Assembly (NCBI GenBank): GCA_017569285.1
Contig: CP069419.1
Span: forward strand, 1,116,001-1,180,000
DNA length: 64,000 bases
Direction of reading: 5' to 3'
Source: Clostridiales bacterium
Lineage (GTDB): Bacteria; Bacillota; Clostridia; Christensenellales; Aristaeellaceae
In this document: piece after piece, positions 25,171 to 33,657 of the stretch
How the letters are laid out: every line of letters starts with the position of its first letter
Position numbering within the stretch: the first letter of the stretch is position 1
Translations under genes and position numbers: made by a program
The notes under the pieces: model-generated
The model's input: only the letters and a program-made list of their open reading frames with translations
Told to the model about the DNA's origin: nothing
Database searches by the model: none

Positions 25171-26445
25171 TCAGTCCCGGGAATCCGTGCAGTATTCCGC
25201 CACCACGTTCCGGATGGTATCCAGCGGCACGCCGTGTTCCTTTGCCAGGGCTGCGACATCTTCATATTCGGGCTTGATCCGTTCCGCTCCCATACCGTGC
25301 GAATACTTCACCCGCACGTTTCCGTAGGGCGTATGGACCGTTTTCATTTCCCGCCGGAGCGTATACCGGCTCATCTCCTGCCTGCGGACTCCCAGGGTGG
25401 AGGTGTGCTTCATAATGACTTCCGCCAGCCGGTCCGCGTCCTCCGGCATGCAGATCACCGACAGCAGGATTCCCGGCCGGTTTTTCTTCATGCCGATTGC
25501 CTGTGTATACACGTCCCGCGCGCTGGCGGCAAACAGCTGCTCCATGGCAAAGCCAATATCCTCCCCGGTCATGTCATCCAGGTTGCATTCCAGCCGGATA
25601 ATGGTCTCCCGCTCCACTTCGCTTTCCCCCAGGAACGCGCGGACGCAGTTTGCCTGTTCAAAATCCTTCTTTCCCATCCCGTAGCCGATGGCTCCGGTTG
25701 CCATCACCGGTCGGTCGCCGAACCGGGAAACAAAATGCTTCAGCAGCGCGGCGCCGGTCGGCGTGCACAGTTCCCCGGAAATCTTTCCGCCGTAGCTCGG
25801 AATTCCCTGCAGGATCAGTGCAGTGGCGGGTGCCGGAACCGGCAGGATCCCGTGTGCGCAGTGCACATGTCCGCTTCCGGTATGCACCGAGGAAGCCAGC
25901 ACCTGGTCCGGGGCAATCATTTCCATCAGCAGGCAGACGCCCACCACGTCCGCCACCGCGTCCAGGGTTCCCACCTCGTGGAAATGGATCTCCGTCACCG
26001 GACGGCCATGCACCGCGCTTTCCGCCTCCGCAATCAGCGCGTAGACCGCCTTTGCGTCCGCCTTCACCTGTCCGGAAACATCCAGGCTGTCAATCATGCT
26101 TTCGATATCCGCCACAGAAGCATGGTGATGGTGCCCGTGATGATGGTCGTGATCATGTTCATGCTCGTGTTCATGATGGTGTTCATGGCCGTGGTCATGA
26201 TCATGATGGTGATCATGTCCGTCCGCGTCCAGGGATTCCTCTTCCTCGCCGTCTACGGTCACCTTCATATGGGTGCCGGTAATCCCGCACTTCACGGCTT
26301 CCTCCGCCTCGACCCGTACTCCGGGCAGTCCGATGGAGTTCATCTTCCGCAGGAACGCGTCCCTGTCTTCAACCAGTTCCAGCAATGCCGCGGTCAGCAT
26401 ATCACCGGCCGCGCCCATCGCGCATTCCAGATATAATGTTTTCAT
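25171..26445 (-). CDS. larC: Nickel-insertion protein LarC (His-rich, single-frame)
   Basis: 424 residues. In lactate racemase maturation LarC inserts nickel into the pyridinium bis-thiocarboxylate cofactor, using CTP. The N-terminus LYLECAMGAAGDMLTAALLEL is diagnostic, as are LTEIHFHEVGTLDAVADVVG-like (here VTEIHFHEVGTLDAVADVVG) near 130-160 and LECNLDDMTGEDIGFAMEQL near 260. Residues 77-108 are almost only His, Asp and Glu, a probable nickel store. Lactobacillus larC needs a ribosomal frameshift; here it is one uninterrupted frame. larA, larB and larE are not in the window. GGGAGGAACAGGCAG precedes the ATG. Confidence 0.92.
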   Translation of the reverse strand: MKTLYLECAMGAAGDMLTAALLELVEDRDAFLRKMNSIGLPGVRVEAEEAVKCGITGTHMKVTVDGEEEESLDADGHDHHHDHDHGHEHHHEHEHEHDHDHHHGHHHHASVADIESMIDSLDVSGQVKADAKAVYALIAEAESAVHGRPVTEIHFHEVGTLDAVADVVGVCLLMEMIAPDQVLASSVHTGSGHVHCAHGILPVPAPATALILQGIPSYGGKISGELCTPTGAALLKHFVSRFGDRPVMATGAIGYGMGKKDFEQANCVRAFLGESEVERETIIRLECNLDDMTGEDIGFAMEQLFAASARDVYTQAIGMKKNRPGILLSVICMPEDADRLAEVIMKHTSTLGVRRQEMSRYTLRREMKTVHTPYGNVRVKYSHGMGAERIKPEYEDVAALAKEHGVPLDTIRNVVAEYCTDSRD

Positions 26446-26629
26446 CTGCCTGTTCCTCCCTGCTGATCTGTCCTTGCCCGCCGGGGTGCTGTGGTTGTCT
26501 TTGATCATGGTAAACCTTAAAGCATGCTCAAAGTCAAGTCCCCTCCCAGTGATCCTGCCATGAATCCCCGGATTATATTTCCAGTCGTAGTTATAGTTTT
26601 AATCTATATCTCCGCATTGATCCTTCGTA

Positions 26630-26659
26630 TTGGACAATTACCAATTTATCTGGTAGGTT
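26630..26659 (+). promoter_or_regulatory. Possible metY promoter
   Basis: TTGGAC (26630-26635), 18 bases, TAGGTT (26654-26659), 32 bases before the leader ORF. A TACC/GGTA inverted repeat sits within the spacer. The -10 is weak. In the rest of the 382-base gap 26446-26827 I see only the leader ORF and small hairpins. Confidence 0.35.
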
Positions 26660-26690
26660 AGTTCCACCGAAACGAAAGGGGGTCCCGGCC

Positions 26691-26750
26691 ATGCGATGTC
26701 AATGCAGAATGAACGCCGTGCTGCTGAGCCGGAACCGAATGTGCCGCTGA
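26691..26750 (+). CDS. Candidate cysteine-sensing leader peptide upstream of metY
   Basis: A 19-codon frame reading MRCQCRMNAVLLSRNRMCR, with Cys at positions 3, 5 and 18. It has a good ribosome-binding site (GAAAGGGGG, 26674-26682) eight bases before its ATG and ends 77 bases before metY. Short Cys- and Arg-containing leader peptides precede sulfur-assimilation genes in several bacterial groups, where ribosome pausing at Cys codons controls the downstream gene. No clear terminator hairpin follows; CGGTTCA/TGAGCCG (around 26777-26792) could instead affect translation. Could be chance. Confidence 0.5.
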   Translation: MRCQCRMNAVLLSRNRMCR

Positions 26751-26827
26751 GCGCAAAACCCGGAAATACCATCCCGCGGTTCAGGTGAGCCGAAAAAATA
26801 AGATGAATGTAAAAGGAGAGAAATCCC

Positions 26828-28132
26828 ATGTCTGATATTAAGAATTCCGCCAACTGGTCTTTCGAAACCAAGCAGCTCCACATCGGCCAGGAGCAGGCCG
26901 ATCCGGCCACCGACTCCCGCGCCGTTCCGATTTATGCCACTGCCTCCTATGTATTCCATAATGCCCAGCATGCCGCCGACCGTTTCGGTCTGCGGGATGC
27001 CGGCAACATCTACGGCCGCCTGACCAACCCGACCCAGGGCGTTTTCGAGGAACGCATCGCCGCGCTGGAAAACGGCTCGGCCGCCCTTGCGGTTGCCTCC
27101 GGCGCCGCAGCCATCACTTACACCTTCCAGGCCCTGGCCAAGGCCGGTGAGCACATCGTGGCCTCCAAGACCATCTACGGCGGCACCTTCAACCTCCTCG
27201 AGCACACCCTGCCGCTGACCACCGGCATCACCACCACCTTCGTGGATCCGGCGCAGGAAGGCTCCTTCGAAGCCGCCATCAGGGAAAACACCAAAGCGAT
27301 CTTCATCGAGACGCTGGGCAACCCCAACAGCAATATCGTGGATATTGAGGAAGTGGCTAAGGTCGCCCATGCCCACGGCATCCCGCTGGTGGTGGACTCC
27401 ACCTTCGCGACACCCTACCTCGTCCGTCCCCTGGACTGGGGCGCGGATATCGTGGTCCACAGCGCCACTAAGTTCATCGGCGGCCATGGCACGGCCATCG
27501 GCGGCGTGATCGTGGAAGGCGGCAAGTTCAACTGGAAAGCCAGCGGCAAATATCCGTGGATCAGCGATCCGAACCCGAGCTATCACGGCATCAGCTTCTA
27601 TGATGCAGTCGGTCCCGCGGCCTTTGCCACCTATATCCGCGCGATCCTCCTGCGGGATACCGGTTCCACCCTGTCTCCCTTCCATGCGTTCCTGTTCCTG
27701 CAGGGGCTGGAAACCCTGTCCCTGCGCGTGGAGCGCCATGTGGAGAACGCCCTGAAGATCGTGGATTACCTCAGCAAACATCCACAGGTCGAGGCGGTTC
27801 ACCATCCGTCCCTGGAGAGCGAACCCAGCCATGCGCTGTACAAGAAGTACTTCCCGAACGGTGGCGGCAGCATCTTCACCTTCGAAGTGAAGGGCGACAG
27901 TGAAACCGCCAAGAAGTTCATCGACAACCTGGCCATCTTCTCCCTGCTGGCCAATGTGGCGGATGTGAAGAGCCTGGTCATCCATCCCTACACCACCACC
28001 CACAGCCAGCTGACCGATGAGGAGCTGCTGGACCAGGGCATCAAGCCGAACACGATCCGCCTGTCCATCGGCACGGAAAACGTGAAGGACCTGATCGCCG
28101 CCCTCGACGCTGCGTTCGAAGCGGTGAAATAA
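26828..28132 (+). CDS. metY: O-acetylhomoserine sulfhydrylase (aminocarboxypropyltransferase)
   Basis: PLP enzyme of 434 residues making homocysteine from O-acetylhomoserine and sulfide in the methionine pathway. YGRLTNPTQGVFEERIAALE near residues 60-79, ASGAAAITYTFQAL near 88, and HSATKFIGGHGTAIGG near 211-226, holding the PLP Lys in SATK, are clear. The length and the C-terminal SLLANVADVKSLVIHPYTTTHSQL block fit MetY rather than the shorter MetB/MetC. AAGGAGAG precedes the ATG. Expression is probably controlled by the Cys-containing leader peptide upstream. Confidence 0.95.
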   Translation: MSDIKNSANWSFETKQLHIGQEQADPATDSRAVPIYATASYVFHNAQHAADRFGLRDAGNIYGRLTNPTQGVFEERIAALENGSAALAVASGAAAITYTFQALAKAGEHIVASKTIYGGTFNLLEHTLPLTTGITTTFVDPAQEGSFEAAIRENTKAIFIETLGNPNSNIVDIEEVAKVAHAHGIPLVVDSTFATPYLVRPLDWGADIVVHSATKFIGGHGTAIGGVIVEGGKFNWKASGKYPWISDPNPSYHGISFYDAVGPAAFATYIRAILLRDTGSTLSPFHAFLFLQGLETLSLRVERHVENALKIVDYLSKHPQVEAVHHPSLESEPSHALYKKYFPNGGGSIFTFEVKGDSETAKKFIDNLAIFSLLANVADVKSLVIHPYTTTHSQLTDEELLDQGIKPNTIRLSIGTENVKDLIAALDAAFEAVK

Positions 28133-28153
28133 AAAACACAGGCAGCAGAAAAT

Positions 28154-28207
28154 CCGGCATCCGCCTCCGGGGAACACCTCCACCCCGGATGCAGATGCCG
28201 GTTCTTT
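28154..28207 (+). terminator. Intrinsic terminator of metY
   Basis: CCGGCATC (28154-28161) pairs with GATGCCGG (28194-28201), with an inner CCGGGG/CCCCGG stem, then TTCTTTTTG. Confidence 0.85.
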
Positions 28208-28257
28208 TTGCCTGTTTTCCCGGTCCGCCGTGATCATTTCATGCCCCCGGCCGGGTT

Positions 28258-28953
28258 TTATCCTTCCAGGATCATATCCCGGAATGCGTCGATCGCTTCC
28301 CGGCTGATTCCCAGCTTTTCCGTAATGAAGTTGTCTCCCATCGCTTTCCAGGCGGACCGCATGTAGCTCTCATCCGCGATGAATGCCCGGTAGACGTTGT
28401 CGGCAAATTCCTTCCCGTGGGTTTCCAGCAGCCGGTCATGGATTTCCGCCGCCTTCGGGATGTTCACCAGGTTGGTCTTCAGGTAGTCCTCCATGATCGT
28501 TTCCCGGTCCACTCCCAGCATCTCCAGCACCAGCGCGGCTGTAATCCCGCAGCGGTCCTTCCCCTCCGTGCAGTGCCAGAGGACTGCGCCTTTGGAGTAG
28601 TCATGCTGCATAATCCGCAGCAGGATCCTCCGGAACGCGTCCGGATACCGTTCAATCAGCATCCCGTACAGTACCGCCATATCCGGAATTGCCCGGTTCT
28701 TTGCCTTCTCCTCATGGCTGATCCCGGCGTTGATTTCCTCAAAAACGGGAATCGGGGTATATTCACACCGGTATGTCCGGTCCGGCGATTCCTGCCGTTC
28801 CGCCGGTGTCCGCAGGTCAATCACCTCGGAGATGTGTTCTGTGTCCTGTTCCTCCGCCTGCGCGAGATGCGCGGAGCGGATCAGCATCCGCGGTTTGATT
28901 TTCCTCCCGTCCGCGGCCTGCAGTCCGCCCAGGTCCCTCATGTTTCCGATCAT
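28258..28953 (-). CDS. Tyrosine-protein phosphatase (LipA/PTP-like, Y_phosphatase3)
   Basis: 231 residues. The catalytic P-loop is HCTEGKDRCGI with Cys128 and Arg134. NMRDLGGLQAADGRKIKPRMLIRSAHL at the N-terminus is the usual RDLGG start of this family, and VIDLRTPAER carries the substrate-loop Arg-Thr. Members dephosphorylate phosphotyrosine or phosphoinositides; the target is unknown. The ATG overlaps the stop of the DUF1653 gene by four bases, making it the last gene of a three-gene, translationally coupled operon. Confidence 0.9.
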   Translation of the reverse strand: MIGNMRDLGGLQAADGRKIKPRMLIRSAHLAQAEEQDTEHISEVIDLRTPAERQESPDRTYRCEYTPIPVFEEINAGISHEEKAKNRAIPDMAVLYGMLIERYPDAFRRILLRIMQHDYSKGAVLWHCTEGKDRCGITAALVLEMLGVDRETIMEDYLKTNLVNIPKAAEIHDRLLETHGKEFADNVYRAFIADESYMRSAWKAMGDNFITEKLGISREAIDAFRDMILEG

Positions 28954-29186
28954 GCTTCTTCTGTCCTCGTAAATCGTTGAATTGTTTTCCCTTCCCGGGT
29001 CACCGTTTCATTCCACATTTCCGCCGGCCGCACCCACAGTTCGTTGTTCCCGTACAGTGCGCGGTATACCACCATCGGTTCCCCGGTCTCTGAATGCCGG
29101 GCAATTCCAGCCACCTCATATTCGTTTCCCTTGAAATGGCGGTACTTTCCCGGGCGGATGGCCTCCACCGCTTCTTCGTATGTCAT
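28950..29186 (-). CDS. DUF1653 domain protein
   Basis: 78 residues. IRPGKYRHFKGNEYEVAGIARHSETGEPMVVYR (around residues 10-42, shown here across PGKYRHFKGNEYEV and MVVYRALYG) and ELWVRPAEMWNETV are the complete DUF1653 signature. The fold is a small beta barrel; function is not established. It overlaps both neighbours by four bases (ATGA), so translation is coupled to flavodoxin before it and the phosphatase after it. Confidence 0.9.
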   Translation of the reverse strand: MTYEEAVEAIRPGKYRHFKGNEYEVAGIARHSETGEPMVVYRALYGNNELWVRPAEMWNETVTREGKTIQRFTRTEEA

Positions 29187-29641
29187 TCCCGGATTCCTTC
29201 CAGCCAGGCGTCGGCGTCTGCTTTTTCCACCATGCTGGTGTAAAAATAATCCGTAATCTCACTGTCCGGCAGCAGGGCCTTCAGAGCGGCCAGGGATTCA
29301 TCCCGTCCGTTGTTGCCGGCTGTGGCAAACGGAATCACCCTTTTTCCCGCCAGGTCCGCCTGCCGGATATATTCCTGCAGGAAATCCGGAATCGTCGCCG
29401 CCCATACCGGGAATCCGATAAACACCGTATCATAGGCGCTGAAATCCGCCGGGGCTTCTTTCGGAGCAGGGATCTTCTTCCCCTTCTTTTCCCGGATCAC
29501 CCGGATAATGGCCCCCGGAAAGCTCTTATACGCCTTTTCCGGTTCCACAAAAATCATATCGGCATTGAACTTTGCCTGTACCTTCTCTGCAATCTTTTTT
29601 GTCACACCCGACCGGGAATAGTACACAACCGCTGCTTTCAT
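29183..29641 (-). CDS. Flavodoxin-like protein
   Basis: 152 residues with a flavodoxin fold. AAVVYYSRSGVTKKIAEKV at 3-21 is the FMN-phosphate loop (S-R-S-G-V-T), FIGFPVWAATIPDFLQEYI near 86-104 holds the Trp and the flavin-stacking loop, and FATAGNNGRDESLAAL near 117. This resembles NAD(P)H-oxidoreductase-associated flavodoxins rather than the short carrier at 9.2 kb. The ATG at 29641 is chosen for homology; in-frame upstream codons extend to 29734 without it. First gene of the flavodoxin-DUF1653-phosphatase operon. Confidence 0.88.
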   Translation of the reverse strand: MKAAVVYYSRSGVTKKIAEKVQAKFNADMIFVEPEKAYKSFPGAIIRVIREKKGKKIPAPKEAPADFSAYDTVFIGFPVWAATIPDFLQEYIRQADLAGKRVIPFATAGNNGRDESLAALKALLPDSEITDYFYTSMVEKADADAWLEGIRE

Positions 29642-29814
29642 ATTTACCTCCGTATCTCCCGGCAAGCCCGGGCTGGTCCCTGTCATTATATCGGAATCGG
29701 CCGAAAAATAAAAGCCGGTCCGGGGCGGTCTCATTGCGGCAGGATGCGGGATGTGATATCATTTCCGCAGGAGATCCTGTTTTTCAGAACCGGTTCATTT
29801 GAAAGGGGTATCGT

Positions 29815-31320
29815 ATGAAAATTCCCGGGCGGATCAGGCCATGGCTGGCACCTGTCCTCATTACGGCCGCTGTCTGGCTGCTCTGGCTGCCTTTTCTTGC
29901 CGGCGGGAGTATTCGTTTTGACAATGACCTGATGATTTCCCGGCCGGATACCGCGCTTTCCCGGTATATCAGCGAAGGCCGCCCCGGGCTGGTCGTTCTT
30001 TTGCATGTGTTGGGCCTCACCGCTTTCAATCCGCTCAAAAGTGCGCTGCTGTTCCTGGTGTTTTTCACCGGTGCCGCTTGGCTCCCGGTTCTTTTCCTCC
30101 GCCGGACCGGCAGTCCCGGGTCCGGCCGGAGTGACTGGCTTTTCGTCCTGCTCTGTGCCGCTTCGCCGGTCTGGGCATATCAGTTCTACTTCACACTCCA
30201 GCTGGCCCCGGTCGGCCTGGGCATGCTGCTCACCGCCGGTACCGCCTGCCTGGATACCTTCTGGTGCATGGAGGAGCGGAAAACCCCGCTGGTCCGTGTA
30301 CCGCAGATGCTGCTGTCTTCCCTGCTGCTGGGCCTGGCCGTATCCGTCTACCAGGCGCTGATCACCCATTACCTGGCCGTTGCAGCCATACTGGTCTTCT
30401 CCTGCCTGTGGAACGGGCAGCGGATCCGGCCGGGCAGGCTTCTCGTCTGGGTGCTTCGTGTCATCGCGTCGGTGGCCGCTTATCTGGCAATCGCCCGGCT
30501 GCTCCGGGGCGGGGAAAGCGCTTACCTCAACAACCAGGTCCTGTGGGGCCGCCAGCCTGTTTCCGAATCGCTCATCGGGCTGTTCCGCCAGGCCGGCAAA
30601 CTGCTTGTCCCGCTCTCTTCCGTCAGCCTTTCCCTGTATCCGGTTGGAATCATCCTGCTGGTCCTGCTGCTGCGGCAGCGCCGGAAAGCCGGGAAACCGC
30701 TCTTCATCATCACGCTGGCGGGCATCGCGGTGCTGATTCTTCCTCTGCTGATGAATATCGTCCTGGGCGGCGCCACTGTGCCGCGGACCCAGTTTGCCCT
30801 GCAGGTCGTTGCCGCATTCCTTCCCGTCTTCTATGCGGCCGCCGTGCCGGGAAAGCACCGCTTCCTGAAAGGGTTATGCATCGCCGCGGCTGTCCTGCAG
30901 GCCGCCTGCGTCATCCGCCTCTGGCATACCGACACCCTCCGAAGCCGGCAGGACCAGGCCGCCGCCCGGGAAATCGCGGCCGTGCTGGAGGAGGCCAACC
31001 CTTCCGGAAAGCCCGTACTCTTCTATGGCACCCTTCCGTTTGAGGATTCCTCCGTTCTCACCGAAAAGAAGGATGTCATCGGCATGTCGTTCTTTGAATG
31101 GGGCGGATACAGCCCGGAGCGGCCCGGCTATTCCACTCCCGGCGGCGTCCGGCTGCTGGAAGCTGTTACAGATATTACGCCGGTCCCCTATCATTACTGG
31201 AGCATCCCCGCGGACCTGGATGCGCTCGTGCGTTCCATGCCGGAATGGCCTGCGGAGGGTAGCGTCCGGGAAACCGAAGAGGCCGTGGTCATCCGGCTCC
31301 GCCTGGATCCGGAAAACTGA
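29815..31320 (+). CDS. GtrII-type glucosyltransferase-domain membrane protein
   Basis: 501 residues and about ten membrane segments. The first loop reads FDNDLMISRPDTALSRYISEGRPGL, where Glucos_trans_II (GtrII) proteins have an acidic catalytic loop and a Y-x-x-x-G-R-x-G motif. Members move glucose from a lipid carrier to surface polysaccharides. The C-terminal 130 residues are soluble and probably extracytoplasmic. No bactoprenol glucosyltransferase or flippase gene adjoins it, so the acceptor is unknown. GAAAGGGG lies about eight bases before the ATG. Confidence 0.72.
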   Translation: MKIPGRIRPWLAPVLITAAVWLLWLPFLAGGSIRFDNDLMISRPDTALSRYISEGRPGLVVLLHVLGLTAFNPLKSALLFLVFFTGAAWLPVLFLRRTGSPGSGRSDWLFVLLCAASPVWAYQFYFTLQLAPVGLGMLLTAGTACLDTFWCMEERKTPLVRVPQMLLSSLLLGLAVSVYQALITHYLAVAAILVFSCLWNGQRIRPGRLLVWVLRVIASVAAYLAIARLLRGGESAYLNNQVLWGRQPVSESLIGLFRQAGKLLVPLSSVSLSLYPVGIILLVLLLRQRRKAGKPLFIITLAGIAVLILPLLMNIVLGGATVPRTQFALQVVAAFLPVFYAAAVPGKHRFLKGLCIAAAVLQAACVIRLWHTDTLRSRQDQAAAREIAAVLEEANPSGKPVLFYGTLPFEDSSVLTEKKDVIGMSFFEWGGYSPERPGYSTPGGVRLLEAVTDITPVPYHYWSIPADLDALVRSMPEWPAEGSVRETEEAVVIRLRLDPEN

Positions 31321-31405
31321 TTTTCAATCCTGCACAGCGCCGCCCGTTGCCAATCCTCCCGCAAAATGGTACAATCCACCTGTGCCATCGAAGGGAGATG
31401 ATTGT

Positions 31406-31612
31406 ATGGCCGGTTTTGTCCCGAAGAACAAACTGAGCAAAAAGGCTCAGAAGGAGCTCAACCGCCGGCGGCGCGTGATGTGGGAGTTCAGTCCCGTCAC
31501 CAAAACCGTCGAAAGCAAAAAGGTGTACTCCAGGAAGAAAAACGCTCACGTCCGTGATGATTACGGCATGAGCGATTTTCATATCTCCCTCCCGGCCCTG
31601 CTCCCTGTATAA
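31406..31612 (+). CDS. Small basic protein, unknown function
   Basis: 68 residues, start MAGFVPKNKLSKKAQKEL with AAGGGAG upstream. It is strongly basic in the first two thirds (RRRRVMWEF, ESKKVYSRKKNA). The pattern is that of small conserved hypothetical proteins in Clostridia, perhaps RNA- or ribosome-associated, but I recognise no domain. It stands between the GtrII-like gene and a small hydrolase. Confidence 0.6.
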   Translation: MAGFVPKNKLSKKAQKELNRRRRVMWEFSPVTKTVESKKVYSRKKNAHVRDDYGMSDFHISLPALLPV

Positions 31613-31651
31613 ATCGCCGACCCGCCGGCAGTCATGGAATGGTGATTCGCT

Positions 31652-32185
31652 ATGAAGAAACTCGCCTGCCTTTTCCCGGGAATCGGATACACGTGTGACA
31701 AGCCCCTCCTGTATTACAGCTGGAAAATGCTGGCCGCATCCGGCTGGGAAGTCATCCCGGTCGGTTACTCCGGCACGCTTTTCGGCCTGCCGGATGAGCA
31801 GGTGATTTCCACCGCGCTGCAGAAAGCGGAGGAAATCCTCTCCGGTGTGAAATGGGAGGAATACGGCAGCGTCCTGTTCGTTTCCAAAAGCCTGGGAACA
31901 ATCGTATCCGGCATCTACGCCCGTCAGCACCGGATTGCGTGCCGGAACATCCTGTTCACGCCCGTGGAGTCCACCTTCCGGGAGCCCTTCACAGATGCGG
32001 TGGCCTTCAACGGCACCGCCGATCCGATCGCGGATACGCCGCTCATCCGCGGGCTGTGCGAAAAAGCAGGGATTCCCCTGTATATCACGGAAGGCGGCAA
32101 TCACTCGCTGGAAACCGGCAATGTGGACGCGGATATCGCTGAAATGCGCCGCATCATGGGAATCGTCCGGAATTATATCGGATAA
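31652..32185 (+). CDS. Small alpha/beta-hydrolase
   Basis: 177 residues, compact alpha/beta-hydrolase fold. LFPGIGYTCDKPLLYY is the oxyanion strand-loop (residues 8-23), VSKSLGTIVS near 77-86 the nucleophile elbow with a Ser in SKSLG, FNGTADPIAD near 119 the acid loop and GGNHSLE near 148 the His loop. No lid domain. Substrate unknown. The ATG has only AATGGTGA upstream, a weak ribosome-binding site. Confidence 0.78.
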   Translation: MKKLACLFPGIGYTCDKPLLYYSWKMLAASGWEVIPVGYSGTLFGLPDEQVISTALQKAEEILSGVKWEEYGSVLFVSKSLGTIVSGIYARQHRIACRNILFTPVESTFREPFTDAVAFNGTADPIADTPLIRGLCEKAGIPLYITEGGNHSLETGNVDADIAEMRRIMGIVRNYIG

Positions 32186-32309
32186 TACATCGAATGTGTA
32201 TTGCACCGACAGGCTGTTTTTCTATTTTTACTGTTTTCTTTTGTTCAATCATAGTATATGATGTATATCAGTCAGAGGAACTATATTGAACAAGGGAGGG
32301 ATCCTTCAG

Positions 32310-32837
32310 ATGGAAACCCGCAGGAAGAACTACGGCTGGACTGTCCGGGGAATTCTCGGCTTCATTTTCGGACCCATGGGACTGCTGTTCCTCACGCTCG
32401 GCCTGCTGCTTTGGTATTTCCGGGTCGGTAATGACCCGGAGGATCCGGAAATTCTCCTTTATATCTTCGGGGGAATGGGAGCCGCGTTCCTGCTGGTCGG
32501 CATCATCCTCCTGGGGATGGACCTGTACCGCCGTGCGCGGCTGCGCCGGGCCTATGAGGGCGGGTACTGTGTCATGGCCAAAATTGCCGGCAAGAGCGCC
32601 GTGGAAAATGTCAGCTTTCACAACGGCCGTCATCCCTGGGTCGTGGAATGCCACTATACAGATCCCGCCACCGGTACCGTCCACGTATTCTACAGCCGGT
32701 ACCTGAATGTCCAGGTCATGGACCTGCTCAAGTCCGATGAGGTTCCGGTCTATCTCGACCGGATGGACCAGCGCGTCGGTTTTGTGGATATCGACGCGGT
32801 CCTGCCTAAAATCGAAGTACACGGGCCCGGATACTGA
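32310..32837 (+). CDS. Two-span membrane protein, DUF3592-like
   Basis: 175 residues. Two membrane segments (around 12-32 and 50-70) are followed by a soluble beta-rich domain of about 100 residues (VMAKIAGKSAVENVSFHN through VPVYLDRMDQRVGFVDID), the arrangement of DUF3592-like proteins. No catalytic residues are evident. GGGAGGG at 32294-32300 selects the ATG at 32310 over a TTG at 32286. Followed after 20 bases by a thioesterase. Confidence 0.68.
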   Translation: METRRKNYGWTVRGILGFIFGPMGLLFLTLGLLLWYFRVGNDPEDPEILLYIFGGMGAAFLLVGIILLGMDLYRRARLRRAYEGGYCVMAKIAGKSAVENVSFHNGRHPWVVECHYTDPATGTVHVFYSRYLNVQVMDLLKSDEVPVYLDRMDQRVGFVDIDAVLPKIEVHGPGY

Positions 32838-32857
32838 TCCGCCCGGAAGGAGTCGCC

Positions 32858-33274
32858 ATGGAAGAACCGTATGTCCGCAAAGTGCAGTATTATGAAACGG
32901 ATATGATGGGCGTAGTCCATCATGCCAATTTCATCCACTGGATGGAGGAGGCGCGGATTCTCTTCATGGACCGGCTGGGTTTCCCGTATGCCGCCATGGA
33001 GGCAAAGGGCATCATTTCCCCGGTCCGGTCGCTTTCCTGCGATTATAAGCATCCCTGCACCTTCGGGGATGAAATCCGCGTCTTCCTGTCGGTCAAGGCT
33101 TTCAACGGCGTGGTGATGACCATCGGTTATGAAATGAAAAACCAGAAGAATGAAACCGTGATGACCGGCAGCTCCGACCATATGTTCCTTCACCGGGACG
33201 GCAGCTTTGCCCGCCTGAAACGGGAAATTCCGGAATTCTGCGAAGCGATTGATAAGGAAATGAACAACGGCTGA
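32858..33274 (+). CDS. Acyl-CoA thioesterase, YbgC/4HBT hot-dog fold
   Basis: 138 residues. The YbgC-type active-site block is YYETDMMGVVHHANFIHWMEEAR (around residues 11-33), with the catalytic Asp in ETD and the invariant HHANF. Members hydrolyse short- or medium-chain acyl-CoA or acyl-ACP. GGAAGGAG precedes the ATG. Followed by a terminator, so it ends the short transcript with the DUF3592-like gene. Confidence 0.92.
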   Translation: MEEPYVRKVQYYETDMMGVVHHANFIHWMEEARILFMDRLGFPYAAMEAKGIISPVRSLSCDYKHPCTFGDEIRVFLSVKAFNGVVMTIGYEMKNQKNETVMTGSSDHMFLHRDGSFARLKREIPEFCEAIDKEMNNG

Positions 33275-33311
33275 TCGGGATCAGCTTCCGTATCGCCGTC
33301 GGATCATAACG

Positions 33312-33348
33312 GACTCCCGCGGAGTGATATGAACCCCGTGGGAGTTTT
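33312..33348 (+). terminator. Intrinsic terminator
   Basis: ACTCCCGCGG... pairs with ...CCGTGGGAGT across a short loop, followed by TTTTTCGTTTTT. In the rest of 33275-33657 I see only the promoter listed next and a repeated TATGGGAAT. Confidence 0.75.
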
Positions 33349-33428
33349 TCGTTTTTGCGGCCCTGTTTTTTCCGGAAACCCGTACCGGCAGTATGGGAAT
33401 CTGCACATAATATGGGAATGCTGTTATC

Positions 33429-33458
33429 TTTACGGCATCCGGCTCCCTGAAGTATAAT
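33429..33458 (+). promoter_or_regulatory. Promoter of the eight-gene modifying-enzyme operon
   Basis: TTTACG (33429-33434), 18 bases, TATAAT (33453-33458). It gives a 5' leader of about 195 bases. Two copies of TATGGGAAT lie just upstream (about 33392 and 33412) and may be regulatory. Confidence 0.55.
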
Positions 33459-33657
33459 GCTGTTAATTCCCAAAAAGAAGCGGCAGGGTATGGGCATCGC
33501 CGCAGGAAAGGCTGGCGGCTGCCGTCCGGTCCCGGTATCATCATCGGATGAAACCCCCGGGCGCCGCCCGCATGGCCGGCGGTGGTGATCCGTTTTATGA
33601 AAAGCCCGGGCATGGATAGGGCATCCACTGGACATTCTGGAAACGAGGATGAATCAC

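Noticed and set aside
26140-26220. Tandem repeat or CRISPR-like array inside larC
   Set aside because: The repeated CATGATG-type sequence is simply the coding sequence of the His/Asp/Glu tract, in frame.
26446-26690. SAM riboswitch or T-box upstream of metY
   Set aside because: No S-box core, no T-box AGGGTGG sequence and no terminator/antiterminator pair could be found by eye.
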